64,000 bases of DNA from Lethocerus indicus (taxonomy: Eukaryota > Arthropoda > Insecta > Hemiptera > Belostomatidae), in the NCBI GenBank assembly GCA_019843655.1, contig JACDQD010000004.1:32937940-33001939 (forward strand), written 5' to 3'. How positions within the stretch are numbered: the first letter of the stretch is position 1; every line of letters begins with the position of its first letter. The translations under genes were made by a program, and so were the position numbers. The notes beneath the pieces are model-generated. The model saw only the letters and a list, made by a program, of their open reading frames with translations, had not been told where the DNA came from and did no database searches. Of this stretch, positions 10,640 through 22,784 are shown piece after piece.

Positions 10640-11640
10640 CAGAACCTTACCCTTCTTACAGCAAGTTAGTGCTAATTCGGAGTTCTGGTCGCGTAAACCC
10701 CTAGCTCATTTCGTGCCAATTATTTACCATTACATTAGATTATTATTGATTAATAAGATGTTAGTTATTGTAAAAATGGTTGATGCAATAGACGGGATTG
10801 CATTAGAAATTCCTTTCAATTCAAACGGTAATTCATTCAATTATTAACCTGTCATAATTTTAACATACCTTTATAGCTTACTGACGCTGGGGGTCGTTTA
10901 ATTTTGTTAATTAATTTAAGTCGGTCAAACGGGCGAATACCGCTTTTCTGTGAAATTCGCCGCGGGAATACATTAGCCTGTGGTGGCATTAATAATGCGG
11001 CCGCGGGCCCATAATTATATTAAATTTGTTCTTTATACAACGGCCACCCCCGGCACAGGAAAGGGGGTTCAAGTAATACAGTGTAACGGAACCACTTGAA
11101 TTACAAATTCCTGGGCGGAGAAAATTGAAATATATGAAACTGCGGGTAAATGGAGACCTTACCTTAAACTAGATAATGTAATTCTTCCCGGCGCTGACGG
11201 CCAATAAAATGTGATAATAAATAATAAATGGAAACCGCCGATTCCTCGACAGGAACTAAGGGGAAAACGTGAAAGTTCTACTCATTAAATTCTCGTCTGT
11301 TCGGACCCTTCTGTTTCGGATTATCGCCCTTTATAATGCAGATTCACGATCTGCGGCTAACACAGGCTTAGCGAGCCCCACTTAAATACTATCGGATTGC
11401 TATCATCGACGGCGGAAGGCTTGCGATCAAATACAGCCCTCGGAGGACAGAAAACCTGACCCTGGTTCAGGTCCGAACAAAATATTATAATTTCATCCCT
11501 CAGATGAGAATTACACTTGTTCACTAAATTCCGTTTCTGATTTAAATGATTTAATAATTCGCAACAGTTTAAAAGGTATATCAGTGTGAAATGACTTCTC
11601 CTAACGTTTGGATAAAAGTATAACAATAAAATTAGGGAAA
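10640..11640. other. no gene recognised
   Basis: AT-rich sequence with one short minus frame (11357-11626) lacking motifs. Confidence 0.5.
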
Positions 11641-11647
11641 TCTTAAA

Positions 11648-11863
11648 TAGGGTGTCCCAAAATTAACGCAAGATTTGAATTTGCCACCAGATTCTGGCAG
11701 TAAAGTTGGCAAACCGTATTAATAAAAAAAGCAATTTGACAGCCGATAGTTTAAGGTCAGTAGAAATGGAGCGTTACACGTTAGAACGACGTATTTTCAT
11801 TGTCGAACAATATTTCAAAAATAATGAAAGTTTGGCAGCCACAGTAATTTCGGGACGCCCAAT
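11648..11863 (+). mobile_element. Tc1/mariner-type MITE, both ends kept
   Basis: The ends are agggtgtcccaaaattaacg and the inverted taatttcgggacgccc. It contains only the transposase N-terminus (MERYTLERRIFIVEQYF followed by KNNESLAATV), then joins straight to the 3' end. The deletion removed nearly the whole gene. The peptide is the clearest copy of the N-terminal DNA-binding region in the window. Confidence 0.85.
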
Positions 11864-12245
11864 ATACTTCGAATAATTTATTCTTATCATTCGGTGTTGT
11901 TAAAGTTTGTAAATGGACGCCGTTTAACCGTCGGCGAAATTAATATCCATTTCAGAAATTTGTCTTAAAAAACGAACATATAAGCGAAACCCGAAACGTT
12001 GTTCGCAGGCGCGACGCAAAAACAAAACTTGTCCTGATAGTGAAGCGGCTTAACGGCGATATAAACCGAGCTCGGGGATTATTTAATGCCGGTCCGTTTT
12101 TGTGTCTGTGCAGAAGCACAGTCGGTTTGTACGTGCTCGGAACAATCCCCAAATTGAACCCGACTGAAGACACGTACGACATCGCGATGTCGCGATGTAA
12201 CGGCCTAGTCGAACGTCGAATCTCGAAGGGCCGCCCGACATATCA

Positions 12246-12845
12246 TAAAGGGTGTCCCAAAATTAAAGCGAGATTTGAATAAAAAACCCAGTTTTTTTTT
12301 TTCTTTAAATTGTTATTTTTTTATCAAATGTATGGAATAACACATCGGGCGAATGGCCTCCACGGCTTTGCCGGTACGTGGGCACTCTTGTGTCGAAATT
12401 TTCCACGACCATTTTCCATAAATGTGGCCGAATTTCTTCCTCGATGAACGCCTGGTTGCGGGCTCGATGGCGTAGACCTTGACCCTTAAAATAACCCCGT
12501 AAAAAGAAATCGGATGGTATCAAATCACACGATCCTAGGGGTAATTGTTTCACGGGGGCTGTAGTACGGGGCATGTGGCACCATATCTCGTTTGAACCAT
12601 ACGTCATCCACATCGATATCATCCCCAGTTTAGGCAGAAAGAACTGTGATTATGGTGTCGCGATATCGAGCACCGGTATAACATCCACTGCTCGACATTG
12701 TAAACATTGTAAATATTGTTCAACAATGAAAACAACACGTTGTTCTACCGTGTAACGCTACTGGCCCTAAACTATCGGCTGTCAAATGGTTTTTTTTCAA
12801 TAGGTTCAATTCAAATCTTGCGTTAATTTTGGGACACCCTTTATA
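12246..12845 (-). mobile_element. Tc1/mariner-type element, internally deleted
   Basis: Inverted ends of about 31 bp (left gggtgtcccaaaattaaagc, right end inverted) with TA at each side define a 600-bp minus-strand element. Near the right end the start of the transposase is recognisable (GTTACACGG...GAACAACGTGTT), though its ATG is lost. The left half encodes the transposase C-terminus. Roughly the middle half of the gene is missing. Confidence 0.85.
12305..12622 (-). pseudogene. IS630-Tc1-mariner transposase C-terminal remnant
   Basis: The minus-strand frame carries LPLGSCDLIPSDFFLRGYFKG, corresponding to the PP.S.DL.P.DFFLWGY.K block that contains the last catalytic Asp of these transposases, then an EEIRPHLWKMVVENFDTRV-like helix and RQSRGGHSPDVLF, the usual C-terminal end. 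It is preserved for 105 codons but lacks the first two catalytic Asp residues. It belongs to the deleted element 12246-12845, and is a dead transposase. Confidence 0.85.
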
Positions 12846-12849
12846 CGGC

Positions 12850-13790
12850 AGTGAGCCCGAGGAGAATAAAAGGATTCCAGAAAACTTTAATTTTTAGTTT
12901 TGGAAATAGTATTTTAGTTCGTCGTCGAAACCGTAAATTAGTACTGCATTTAGTCATCAAAAGTTGATCCTATCCCGGTTATTACAGTCGTTGCATTTGC
13001 CCTCCTGCCTCGACTCTATCAATTTCCCCTATCTATCGTAAGTTAGTCCATGAGCACTGAGCTCTCGGATAACCGTTGGACTGGAGTAGGAACAGTGGGA
13101 AATGGCCCGTGGCCTTTGGCTGGAAGAGGAGAGCTCACAAAGGGGCCTACTCTCCGGGAACGCGTATTCCCGAGGGAGCTCCGCCCAACTTATATCGGAC
13201 TAACCCCCGTGGGGGCTAACAACCGTGAAAAGATAAGAAAGTCTCTCCCGGCTCACCCCACTATAATATAATATCATTTCGCAATTCCAATCCCCAATAT
13301 ACGATTTGACGCTCAAATATTAAATTATCGCCATTATCGTAGCCTCTTTTTAGCTTTGAAGACGACACGAAGAAGGGAGTCTTTCTCGCGAAAAACTCAT
13401 AAAAAACTACTATGAGTTACCGTGACAAAAAAGTTTTGTCTTCACTATATAGACGAGGCTTCTGTCAAACTTTCGTCAACTCTGTTTTGTGTGATACACG
13501 TTGCGTTAAACTTTTTTTTTTTACCCTCCGAAATGGAGAGTCAAAAATTGCGTATTCGTCATTTGGGACTGATAACCGATGGGGCACTTAGAAATCGGCT
13601 TATAAAATTCCGTAGATACGACCTTGAGAGAGGAAGCGAGGGCGGGACTTTGACGACGACCTTTTAAAGGCGATATTGGATCAAAATCGACGTCAATTGA
13701 CCTGACAATCTCAGTGAACGGAATACACGACAATTGCACGACCGCATACAGTAACGGTGAGTCAATTCGTGACAAATATTCTTGAGCCTG
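12850..13790. other. no gene recognised
   Basis: Frames at 13050-13271 and 13422-13667 show no motif. The part from about 13400 may be the decayed 5' portion of the mariner at 13800, but I cannot align it by eye. Confidence 0.4.
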
Positions 13791-13799
13791 GATGGTCTT

Positions 13800-13992
13800 C
13801 TGTTTTACCTTTACTGTCCCTTAAAAAACTTTTCGAAGGGAAAAACCTTCAATTCTGAAGAGCGAGTCAGGCGGGCCGTCTCGAAAACTTCTTCCGGTCC
13901 AAACCGACCAAATTTCACGAGGAAGGAATTAAATAAACCGCCAAGAAGTTGGTAGAAGGTTGTAGATAATAGCGGTGAATGCGTAATAAATT
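13800..13992 (+). pseudogene. mariner transposase C-terminal remnant
   Basis: The reading FYLYCPLKNFSKGKTFNSEE, then a RAVSKT block and a W-KVVDNSGECVIN end, matches the mariner C-terminus (DFYLF.SLK.FL.GK.FN..EE...FF...LP..W.KVID.NG.YI). An in-frame stop follows the Trp, and the LPERW segment is degraded. The element boundaries were not found. It differs from the mauritiana-like MITEs elsewhere in the window, which lack this upstream block. Confidence 0.7.
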
Positions 13993-13999
13993 AATATAA

Positions 14000-16190
14000 T
14001 TTTGTTAGTCGATGCGGTATCTATTTACAATTGTTGGTTTATCGCCTGTACAGAGACGACGAAACGACCGTACAGTGGAGGGCGCCGTTTATGTTTTATT
14101 GCAAAAATCGGACGATACACAAACCCCTCTGTTTGTGCAAGTCACAGCCGTCTCCGTAACACAATTAGAGCCGCCCCCGCCCCCGCCCCCACGCTTCGTT
14201 TTATCCATTAATCGATTCCGGTTAATTGAAATATTCGTGTATATAAACCGCCGGTCGCCACAAAAGGGGATGACGGCGCTCTTTGCCGGGGAAGAGGGAA
14301 TATCGTTCCGCGACCGGTCGGGTCGGAAATTTTCTTTGTGGCGTTTTTCAATTCAAGGGTTTTTCGAAATTTTACAACAATCACGAGGAATGGATACCGT
14401 GACAACGGGGATCGAACAATATCCCCCAACAATGCGTAAACCGCGTACTCAGTCCATACGAAGTCCCCAAGGTACCGGGCTGAATCCCCCACTCTAATCA
14501 TGAAATGGGGCAAACTTTCTTCATACTTCATACATTTTCTTCGATATTTTATTAAAAAAAAAAAAAAACGTTATCAGTCCATATACCAATTGGCCAACTT
14601 CCGTTGACTAGTTTTCGGTGCTGAGAGAAAGCTGTCTTTGAGCGAGTGCTTATATCGGCACTCGAAAATAAACTACTTAAATAGATCATATCTGTAAAGT
14701 GTTAAACGCGAATATACAATAACTTTTTAAACGACACAAAAAGCTTATTGTTGTACTCCCTGCCTGTTGATGGTTTGTAAAGTCGCACGACCCCGAATAG
14801 CTCAGAGCGCTTTGGAGGCTCGCAAACCCCACCCACCCCTGTGTTGTTGTTTCCTCAACGGAAGCTCCAAGCTTTTGTTCCAAGTTCAAAGATCATTTCG
14901 TCTGGCTCACTAATAATAGCGGAGTTGGGAGCCGCCATTGGGACGGCCAAATATAGACCGGTATTTTGACGATGCCTTAAGAACGTTCGTTCGTCTATTG
15001 GGGGGGTGGGGCGGGGGGCGGGGGGGGCAAACAATGGGCCGGCGGTAACTTGAAAGCTGAAAATCAATTTAATTATTTCGGTTCCACTGTTTTAATAAAC
15101 ATTCTCCGCACACACAATAATCCCTTCTCTACTGCAGCTCAAAGCCGACATTCATTAGGGGTTGTATAATTCAATTAAATCCTTCTTTCAGTATAGTAAC
15201 AATTCAGATTCGGCTAATGTTGTAATTATCCAAAAAAAAAAAATCATGTCGGATTTCATGATCTGTATAAAGGGTTGCATAGTGGGGTGCATTAGTCATT
15301 TCACAGTTTAAGTATAGTGTATAAACCCCCAGTAATTTATAGTTTTTAACTTTATGCGGGGATTCCATGTCGATATAGAGGCCGGGCTATTCTTATCCGC
15401 TTTCAATTATTCATTTTTTATTTCGATATATCCATATTCTACATAACGTTGAATGTCTTCTCAGTTCTGATTATAATTATCATTTTTTTAAAATATTTAT
15501 TGTCATACCCCCGTGGACAGTAACGGTGTCTACTGTATGTCCCGTCCGTATTCTTAGGGATGCTGATTAATTTACTAACAAGGAATTGTTAAAAATAAAT
15601 TGGCTGTTCGGCTCGTCGAGGTTAACCGGTAAAACCCTTAATATTTTACCCCGTAAAGATAAAGTGCCGGTTTTTACTCGGGGCTGAAAAAGGGTAAGCG
15701 GCCATCGGAGGGCTCCGATTGAAATATGAAACCAATTCGCCCGGGAGCGCTTCGCGTGTGGGGGGTTTGGGGGGATGGTGTTCCCTGGGGATTGAACAGA
15801 GCCCCAGTCTATTTGTTACCTTCGGAACTCCTAGGGCACGCTCCCGGTACCTCGTCGGCATCCCTTCGGCCCTTTGTGCGGAGTCGATTCGCGCGCGTAC
15901 ATCTCAAACGAAGTCCCCGCCTTCAGCTACTTCCTTCTGACTTACTTGAGGAAATACCTCAGTCAAATGTCCGCAGAGGGCCCGTTCATTTAAGCACAGC
16001 GCTGCCTCTTTTCAACAAATTTACAGGAGTATCCTTCTACAATGCAATGATTTTCCCTTATTACTTAGAAATTTCGATGCGCACAACCATTGATTAATAT
16101 TATTTATGGACACATCAACATATAACACACAAATTTAGGTGAAGATTTTAATATTGCACTGATTTCAACAGAGTAAGTCTTCGCTTGTTT
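14000..16190. other. no gene recognised
   Basis: Several overlapping frames up to 161 codons occur (14012-14497, 15726-16097), but they run through CCCCCG and GGGG runs with no domain or splice context. A G-rich tract lies at 15001-15028. Confidence 0.45.
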
Positions 16191-16191
16191 G

Positions 16192-16510
16192 TAGGTTCGT
16201 GATGTTTCTGTCTCCTCTCGCCGGTTTGGTCTTTCGCTAGACCGGTTTCGGCCGCTCGCCATCTTCAGTAGCGCTGTGTTAGTCACCGTTAGCACTTTGG
16301 ATGTTTTTTGGGCATCCTCACTGCCCACTGTCACTTTCACATGTACTGTCAGTACAAAAGTGCTAACAGTGACTAACACAGCGCTACTGAAGATGGCGAG
16401 CGGCCGAAACCGGTCTGGCAAAAGACCTAACCGGCGAGAGGAGACAGAAACATCACGAACCTACCCAGTATTCCAACCCCTCGCAGACCACAAAACAGGT
16501 ATATCAAATC
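16192..16510. mobile_element. PLE inverted pair with both outer tails
   Basis: The antisense arm (16192-16350) ends cactttcacatgtac. The sense arm (about 16351-16510) ends ccaacccctcgcagacc...caggtatatcaaa. The spacer is only a few bases. The sequence after the right arm (tcttcgcttgtttgt) is a copy of the sequence just left of the left arm (16175-16190), suggesting a target-site duplication of about 15 bp. Confidence 0.85.
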
Positions 16511-16702
16511 TTCGCTTGTTTGTTCCACAGTCAATAGACTCAATAATGATACCATTTATGTTATCGGGGGGAACTCGAAAATTATTTCTTTCAATAATTT
16601 ATTAAAATAATCGTACTAATGAAAGACGACAATACCTGTACTGGTAGTTGTAAACAGCGCTCGGTGTAGATCCGAATAAATTTGTTTGTTCTATTTCAGT
16701 TT

Positions 16703-17120
16703 AACATAACTGTTTCGTGGTATGCGAGGGGTTGGAATAGGGTAGGTTTGTGGCGTTTCTGTCTCCTGTCTCGCCGGTTTGGTCTTTTGCTAGACCGATT
16801 TCGTCCGCTCGCCCCATCTTCAGTAGCGCTGTGTTAGTCACCGTTGGCACTGTTTTTTTCTTGTATTCGTATACATGTGGGTCTTGTTATTGTGTTTTTG
16901 GGGTGTTCGCTGTTTTATCCTATTTGGGTCGGGATGGACTTTGTCCCCTAAGTCTTGGGGGCAGTACAGTGACAGTGACAGCGGGCAGTGCAAAAACATC
17001 CAAAGTGGCGACAGTGACTGACACCGCTACTGAAGAGCGGGGGCGAGCGGCCGAAACCGGTCTAGCAGAAGACCGAACAGCAGCGAGACAGGAGACAGAA
17101 ACACCACGAACCTACGGTGT
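16703..17120. mobile_element. PLE inverted pair with about 110 bp of interior
   Basis: The antisense arm begins with the tail actgtttcgtggtatgcgag and runs to about 16858. The interior carries a T-rich stretch. The sense arm resumes at about 16965 (cagtgacagtgacagcgggc) and ends aacaccacgaacctacgg. The arms vary from each other more than those of the 6.9 and 9.1 kb pairs. Confidence 0.8.
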
Positions 17121-17124
17121 CTGT

Positions 17125-18070
17125 TCTATATTTTGAGTGTTGAGTGTTGATTATCGAATCATTTCTCGTGCGCTGTCTCGAATTTAATGAAATTGGTGCG
17201 GATTGTTCGCCTCGTTGTTGAACCGGAGACGAAAGTCACTCCCGAAGTCTTCAATTCTGCCGACGAACCGTCGAGACCAATAAGGAAATGAGTTCTCTTC
17301 AAAAGGGCGGCCGGTATTGATCTCTTCACAAAAGATCTACAAACACACACACTTAATTAATACTCTGAATTTCGAAAAAAAAGTGTTATCTTCCCTCGTC
17401 ATTTTCGTCGAAAACGTGTAATACCAGATCATTTATCTTGTCAAACGAAGATAGCTCATTTCATGTTTTGATACGATCAATTTTTCCTGTCAAATCGACT
17501 CCGTACAATTCAAAGTACGTTCGTCGTTCGTACACGTCTGTACACGTGAAACAAACTCGACGGCGGACACAAGACCTATTATACGGCGTGCGAATGAAGT
17601 TAATATAAAAAATTGGAAAATAAAATCCGTCCCACTCCGTCTATTAAACGAAAACTGAAACGAGGGCCCTCTGACATTTTCCGTTCCGGCCCGGGGGAGA
17701 TTATTTATTTTTCTCTAAAAGCGCTACGAAAAACTGGCGGGCGAATTGCACAAGTTCCAACTCCCTATTTCCATCTCTATTCCCCGGCAGACAGAATTAT
17801 TCTGCAAATCTACTTACCCAGCTGGGATCAGAGTTTCCTGTATTCGGAATAAATTATAAAATTTAACTCCAATTCCGACCGCTATTTAAAAGGACACGTA
17901 TTGCAATCGCTAGAGCGAGCGGATAACAAATTACGTTAATAATTTTTTTTCATTAAAATTAATCGGATTAAAGAATGAACTTTGTTCGGTTATCTCGCCA
18001 ATAATAACACACACACTTTCGTAAAATTATTTCAATAATTACATTGAATCAATTGTCGTAATATCACATA
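17125..18070. other. no gene recognised
   Basis: Short motif-free frames only (17159-17350, 17613-17852). No repeat copy was recognised. Confidence 0.45.
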
Positions 18071-18074
18071 TTTG

Positions 18075-18150
18075 TACGCGGCGTTTCTGATACTAACCCG
18101 GACGACACCTATCTTGTAGTTGATGCGGCGCACTTGATACTAACCTGAAA
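18075..18150. repeat. GC-rich palindromic module, diverged copy
   Basis: It contains gcggcgtttctgatactaac and gcggcgcacttgatactaac in tandem. The GCG-GCGC...ATACTAACCCG motif is shared with modules at 25.6, 29.1 and 35.1 kb. Confidence 0.5.
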
Positions 18151-18263
18151 TGCATACTTTGAATATCTAAATACAACTGGGAATATTGGATTATTTGAGA
18201 ATTATAGTGAGAAATGTTATAATCAAATATCTCAAACTAGTAGACTAACAAATTTAGTATTGC

Positions 18264-18313
18264 AAAAGTATGTTCCAGTTATTTCCATTAGGAACTAACT
18301 GGAACATACTTTT
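18264..18313. repeat. perfect 18-bp stem hairpin
   Basis: AAAAGTATGTTCCAGTTA (18264-18281) is followed by a 14-nt loop and its exact reverse complement (18296-18313). An 8-bp hairpin (GGAATACT-TAG-AGTATTCC) lies a few bases downstream. The region is AT-rich and built of GTATT/AATAC motifs, so this may be the centre of a small MITE or an aged palindrome. Confidence 0.7.
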
Positions 18314-18910
18314 AAGTATGGAATACTTAGAGTATTCCGCACTTACTTAATACTTAAAGTATAGTCCACTGGAATACTATTAAGTATTTCCGAAATACTG
18401 ACATTAATTGTCGATGTTTTGGTAAATAACAATTTCATTGAATATCTGTATTCTAAATTGACATTTTCTTCAATTTTGGTTTTTTCTAAACCAAATTTTT
18501 CATTATTCCACAGTTCAATATTTTCATGACACCGTACACCGAAGCGCTAAATCCACAGATCAAAATAAACGGATTTCGGTATTTTTAGACGGCCAGCATT
18601 TTCGGTCCATCAATTGCAATTCGGCCCAACGACAGTGGACGGATTGAAAAATACCCGCTGCAATAAATAAACTGGACGTGATCGATCTCAGGAGTTCGGT
18701 AACCGGCGAGGGAACAACTTCCGAAGGGTGAAACTTCTTGACGGGGGTTGAAATTAAATTATTCCGGGGATAAGTCGGAAAAAGTATGCCGGCGGTACGG
18801 GGGGGGTGGGTGGGGTTGATTGTGACGCGTTTTGGGGAATTCGGGAGAAATGGCCAGACCTAAACACTGCCTATGCTTGTCCTTCAATTAATTTTATATT
18901 GAAAATTTGA

Positions 18911-19060
18911 ATGCCGTAGGTTTGTGGTGTTTCTGTTTCCACTCATTGATTTGGTCTTTTGCTAAAGGAAAAGTCTTTTTTGGTAGCATAAGACCAAACC
19001 GGCGAGAACACACAAACCTACTGTATTTCCACCCTCGCAGACCACAAAACAGGTATGTTA
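18911..19060. mobile_element. compact PLE inverted pair, core deleted
   Basis: The left arm keeps gtaggtttgtggtgtttctg to ttggtcttttgctaa, then joins to agaccaaaccggcgagaaca of the right arm and the outer tail accctcgcagaccacaaaac. The hammerhead-like core and inner half of both arms have been lost. Confidence 0.75.
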
Positions 19061-19163
19061 AACCTGAAAATTTGAAGTTTGAAGAAGTCTGGCTATTTCT
19101 TCCCGAATAGATGCATCGTGTGCGTCGTACAAATGTAAAATTTGTAAAACACCCCTTATATAT

Positions 19164-19540
19164 TGGGCTGACAACTAAATACGATTATTGCGTTTTTTCT
19201 CCCGCATACGGAGGGAGCGTTTTTCGGTACCCACTATCAAATTATATGGATTCATTTGGTTTACATTCGGTTCTTCGGACTTAGTTGCATTTCGGACTGT
19301 ATACATTTATAAGAATGTTGGTACAGCGATTCTTCCGAGTTATGTCACCGTTTCTGTTTTTCAGCTCAGATAAAAAAAAGGGAGGACTGATTGTATGGGT
19401 TTCATATTTGGTTCTTTGTGGGTTTCATAGAATACCAAGTAATAACATATCACAGGACGCTATCGGTACGAATATTCGTAAAAGGATAAATAGCGCGTTG
19501 ACTGGTGAAATGCGCAATGACTTAGTTGCCGGTCGAACAA
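19164..19540. mobile_element. mellifera-like mariner MITE
   Basis: The left end ttgggctgacaactaaatac and the right end (inverted cgaccggcaactaagtcattgcg) match the TTGGGTTGGCAACTAAGTAATTGCG-type ends of mellifera-subfamily mariners. About 370 bp lie between with no recognisable transposase. Confidence 0.6.
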
Positions 19541-19625
19541 TTTATAAGAATGTTCGTACAGCGTTTCTTCCGAGTTGTGTCAACGTTTCTGTGTTTCGGT
19601 TCGGATGAAAAAAAAAAAGGGGGAG
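19280..19625 (+). repeat. direct repeat pair of about 105 bp
   Basis: Segments 19280-19385 and 19515-19625 both begin gacttagttgc and share tttataagaatgttsgtacagcg, ttcttccgagttrtgtca and a final poly-A/G run. Each copy begins with a mariner end, so the duplication followed the insertion. Confidence 0.7.
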
Positions 19626-19639
19626 AGAGAGTGGCGTTC

Positions 19640-20815
19640 CGAACTATAAAATTCCCCCCCTTTCTTCGCGCACGTCGTTACAGTTTCAGCCGTCGGTCGG
19701 TAGGGAAAATACCGTAAAAGCGTGGCGGTAACGCTGCGGGGGGTCGGTCGACGGCGAACGGAGCCGGAATTGATCCAATAGAGGCGGAGTCAATCTCGTC
19801 TCTCGACCCTAACTGCGGGCCGCAAAAGGGATGCTTGAAATGGGAAGTCGGAGAAAAAGCCTGTATGGGGATGCTGGCGTATGAAGCCGCCACCCTCTCT
19901 CTCTTTTCATCCCCCATCCCTTAAATTTAATGCCGACCCGCGATAAATCTCGGTCTCGGGACCTTTCAACCGACCCCGTCCGATACTGTCGTCGGACAAT
20001 ATGTGCCACGGGGATTGATTGAGCGGCTTGTTATTAGACCGGGGTATTCCTTCTATACCTAGACACTCTGTTGTCAGTTTAATTTACGAGCGCAGAAAGA
20101 GCTGAAATTAATTGACAATTTTTTGAATGAATGTTGGAATATTCGCTATTTGGAAGTACTGTCGATTCGGTCCAGTTGGCAACATCTATCTGAAATATAT
20201 TCGTGAAATATAACTGTAGAAAAACATTTTTAGTTTTAACTAGTAGACCTATAGGTCACGCAGAGAGATCAGAAATCGGAGAGGTCACCGATGACGCGGG
20301 TCCGGTCTAAGTAGAAGCCTGTCGCCGAGTAGCCGACACTAAGTCCCTTTGTGCCCGTGACCTCTAAGTGACCTCTGTCGTCCCCTTCGATATTATATAA
20401 TTCAGATATCTCCGTCTACTGGTTTCAGTCTAGGTCTAACACTACTGTCCGATACACCATTACTCCGGGTTGACCTCCGACTGTCCCCCGAGTTCAAAAC
20501 TCTCGGCAGAATTGAAAATTGAGAATAAAGGGCGCGGGGGCTGCGTCATCGAATCAACCAGTCCGTTTGTCCGACACCGTGTCCATGACCCGCCGGTTCG
20601 TTGAATTTCCATGTTCCGCTTCGTACATTTATTGCCGCCCCCCACCCATCCCCCCCCCGCGGCCGTAAGTTCTCTCATATCTACATCTTATGAATTGCAA
20701 ATGGCCGGTCTTCACTTAGACGTTGCGTTGAAGACGAACGCATATCAAACTGTATCGACATTGTGAGTGCTCCGGAAATTCCCATCGAAACGCCCGACGA
20801 CCCCCGAACCCGGCT
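19640..20815. other. no gene recognised
   Basis: Overlapping short frames (19678-20009, 20460-20678) without motif. No repeat was recognised. Confidence 0.45.
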
Positions 20816-20817
20816 CA

Positions 20818-21545
20818 AGAATGCGATTTATGGGCCCAAAAATGCGGTTTCTCGCCCCAAAAATGGGGTTTTTAGGCGTAAAATTGGCCCAAAAATGGGG
20901 TTTTTAGGCGAAAAATCGGCTCAAAAATGCGATTTTTAGGCCCGAATATGGGGTTTTAGGCGTAAAATCGGCCCAAAAATGGGGTTTTTAGGCGTAAAAT
21001 CGGCTCAAAAATGCGATTTATAGGCCCAAAAATTAACAGTTAATACTACTGTGAAAACAGTAATAATACTGATCAGTTATATAGTAGTGAAACTTCTTTT
21101 GAGGCGGTGTTCAGGCGCAAAATTAACTCTAAAATGTGGTTTTAGGCTCAAAACTGAGGTTTTTAGGCGCATAAGCGGCCCAAAAATAGGGTCGTAGGCT
21201 GAAAATCGGCCCAAAAATGCGGTTTCCAGGGCCAAAATCGGTCCTAAAATGCGGTTTTTAGGCCCAAAAATGGGGTTTCTACCGCAAAATCGGCCCAAAA
21301 ATAGGGTCGTAGGCTGAAAATCGGCCCAAAAATGCGATTTTTAGGCCCGAAGATGGGGTTTTTAGGCGCAAAAATGCGGTTTTTAGGCGCAAAATCGGCC
21401 CAAAAATAGGGTCGTAGGCTGAAAATCGGCCCAAAAATGCGATTCTTCGGCCCGAAAATATAGTTTTTAAGGGCAAAATCGGCCCAAAAATGGGGTTTTA
21501 GGCGCAAAACCGGCCAGAAAATGCGGTTTTTAGACCAAAAACTCG
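20818..21545. repeat. 32-36 bp tandem array, block 1
   Basis: The degenerate unit is built of aaaatcggcccaaaaatg, cggttttta and ggcgc. More than 15 imperfect units are present, with a 75-bp break at about 21036-21110. On the minus strand, units in phase give an artefactual repetitive frame. The second block is at 62648-63215. Confidence 0.85.
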
Positions 21546-21549
21546 CCGA

Positions 21550-22505
21550 CGGGATACGCCCATCGAAATTCTGCCGAAATCGTGTCGCGATTGTCCTCGT
21601 CAGACGGTATAAGAGTAAGTACAACAATAAGTTATTTTCGTTATTCTCCTTATGGGCGCGCTTCGATAAAATAAGTCGACGAAATACTACTTCAATTAAC
21701 GTAGGTTCGACCCTACGAATTTTATTTAACAATCGGTATTCTAGAGAATACACTGGAGAATAAACGTGGGGCTGTACACAGAGTGTGTTCGATCGTGTTC
21801 GACAGTGGTCTGTACTGTGGAAAACTACAGGATTGTTCGATCTGAAATGCAAACTGTTATTTGGATATTGATGAAATTACTTCCGTAATACAGACGACGA
21901 AAAGCCGAATCTGTGATCGACGAATCATAAATTATTAACCAGCGTTTTCTGTTATGCGTGTTGAACGAGCGAAGGAAAAGAGGGAAATTCGAGTAGGAAA
22001 ATTTTAATTACACCCCCACTCGATGGGAAGATTTGATAAATAACACATCACGACTCCGGAAAATTACCAAGGAACTTTGCAAAATCTAATGTTTGCATTT
22101 ATGCCTTGCCTCAGGTTTTAATTTCTAGTGCACTGATAGCGGGCAAAAGGGAAAAGGTTTTATAAATGGGCCCCGGGGGATGGAATAGCCCCATTTAATA
22201 CCTCGATCAAAGCATAGGTCTATGTATATAAGAGATTCTTGTTTCTAGAAGCTATTTTTCGACTGAAAAGTCATCGCCGTTAATGCCAAAGTTGAATACA
22301 TCCGGAATTACTATTTGCCATTTCTACTTTCTATACCTCAAAAGCGTGTTTGCCTCCGGCTCTTCGCCGTTTTCAGTAGCGTTCCGCGAGTGGATTCTCT
22401 CCAGTGGCACTGTGTTCCAAACACATGTTATATAACAGATGTTATGAACAGATTTATTCAACATTTAGCTTATGTCGGAAAAGGTATAATGACAAAAATG
22501 TAATA
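21550..22505. other. no gene recognised; degenerate PLE trace
   Basis: No coding motif. Around 22345-22390 a ccggctcttcgccgttttcagtagcg segment is a highly diverged PLE arm core. Confidence 0.4.
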
Positions 22506-22507
22506 AA

Positions 22508-22782
22508 ACAGCCGGTTTCGGCTGTTCGCCCCATCTTCAGTAGCGGTGTCAGTTGGCACTTTTGGATACTTTTCGGGCATCCTCACTGCCCACTGTCAAT
22601 GTCACTTGCACTGACAGTACAAGTGATAGTGGCTTTTCAGGTCAACATTTCAAAAATCCATAACATCCAAAGTGCCAAAATGTGACTAACACCGGTACTG
22701 AAGATGGCGAGCAGCCGAAAAACCGGTCTAGCAAAAGACCGAACCGAAGCGAGAGGAGACAGAAACACCACAAATCTACGGA
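22508..22782. mobile_element. PLE inverted pair
   Basis: A 5'-truncated antisense arm (from agccggtttcggctgttcgc) joins a sense arm through a gtcacttgcactgacagtac palindrome. The sense arm is interrupted by a short foreign piece (ttttcaggtcaacatttc) before acatccaaagtgcc and ends aacaccacaaatctacgg. Confidence 0.8.
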
Positions 22783-22784
22783 TT

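Noticed and set aside
14012..14497. A 161-codon plus-strand frame
   Set aside because: Low-complexity proline run and an opposing frame of similar length; no motif and no splice evidence.
21244..21852. A 202-codon minus-strand frame with a repeated FGPI...LKT...GLK peptide
   Set aside because: It reads through the 32-36 bp tandem array; repeats in phase keep it open, and there is no start, domain or splice context.
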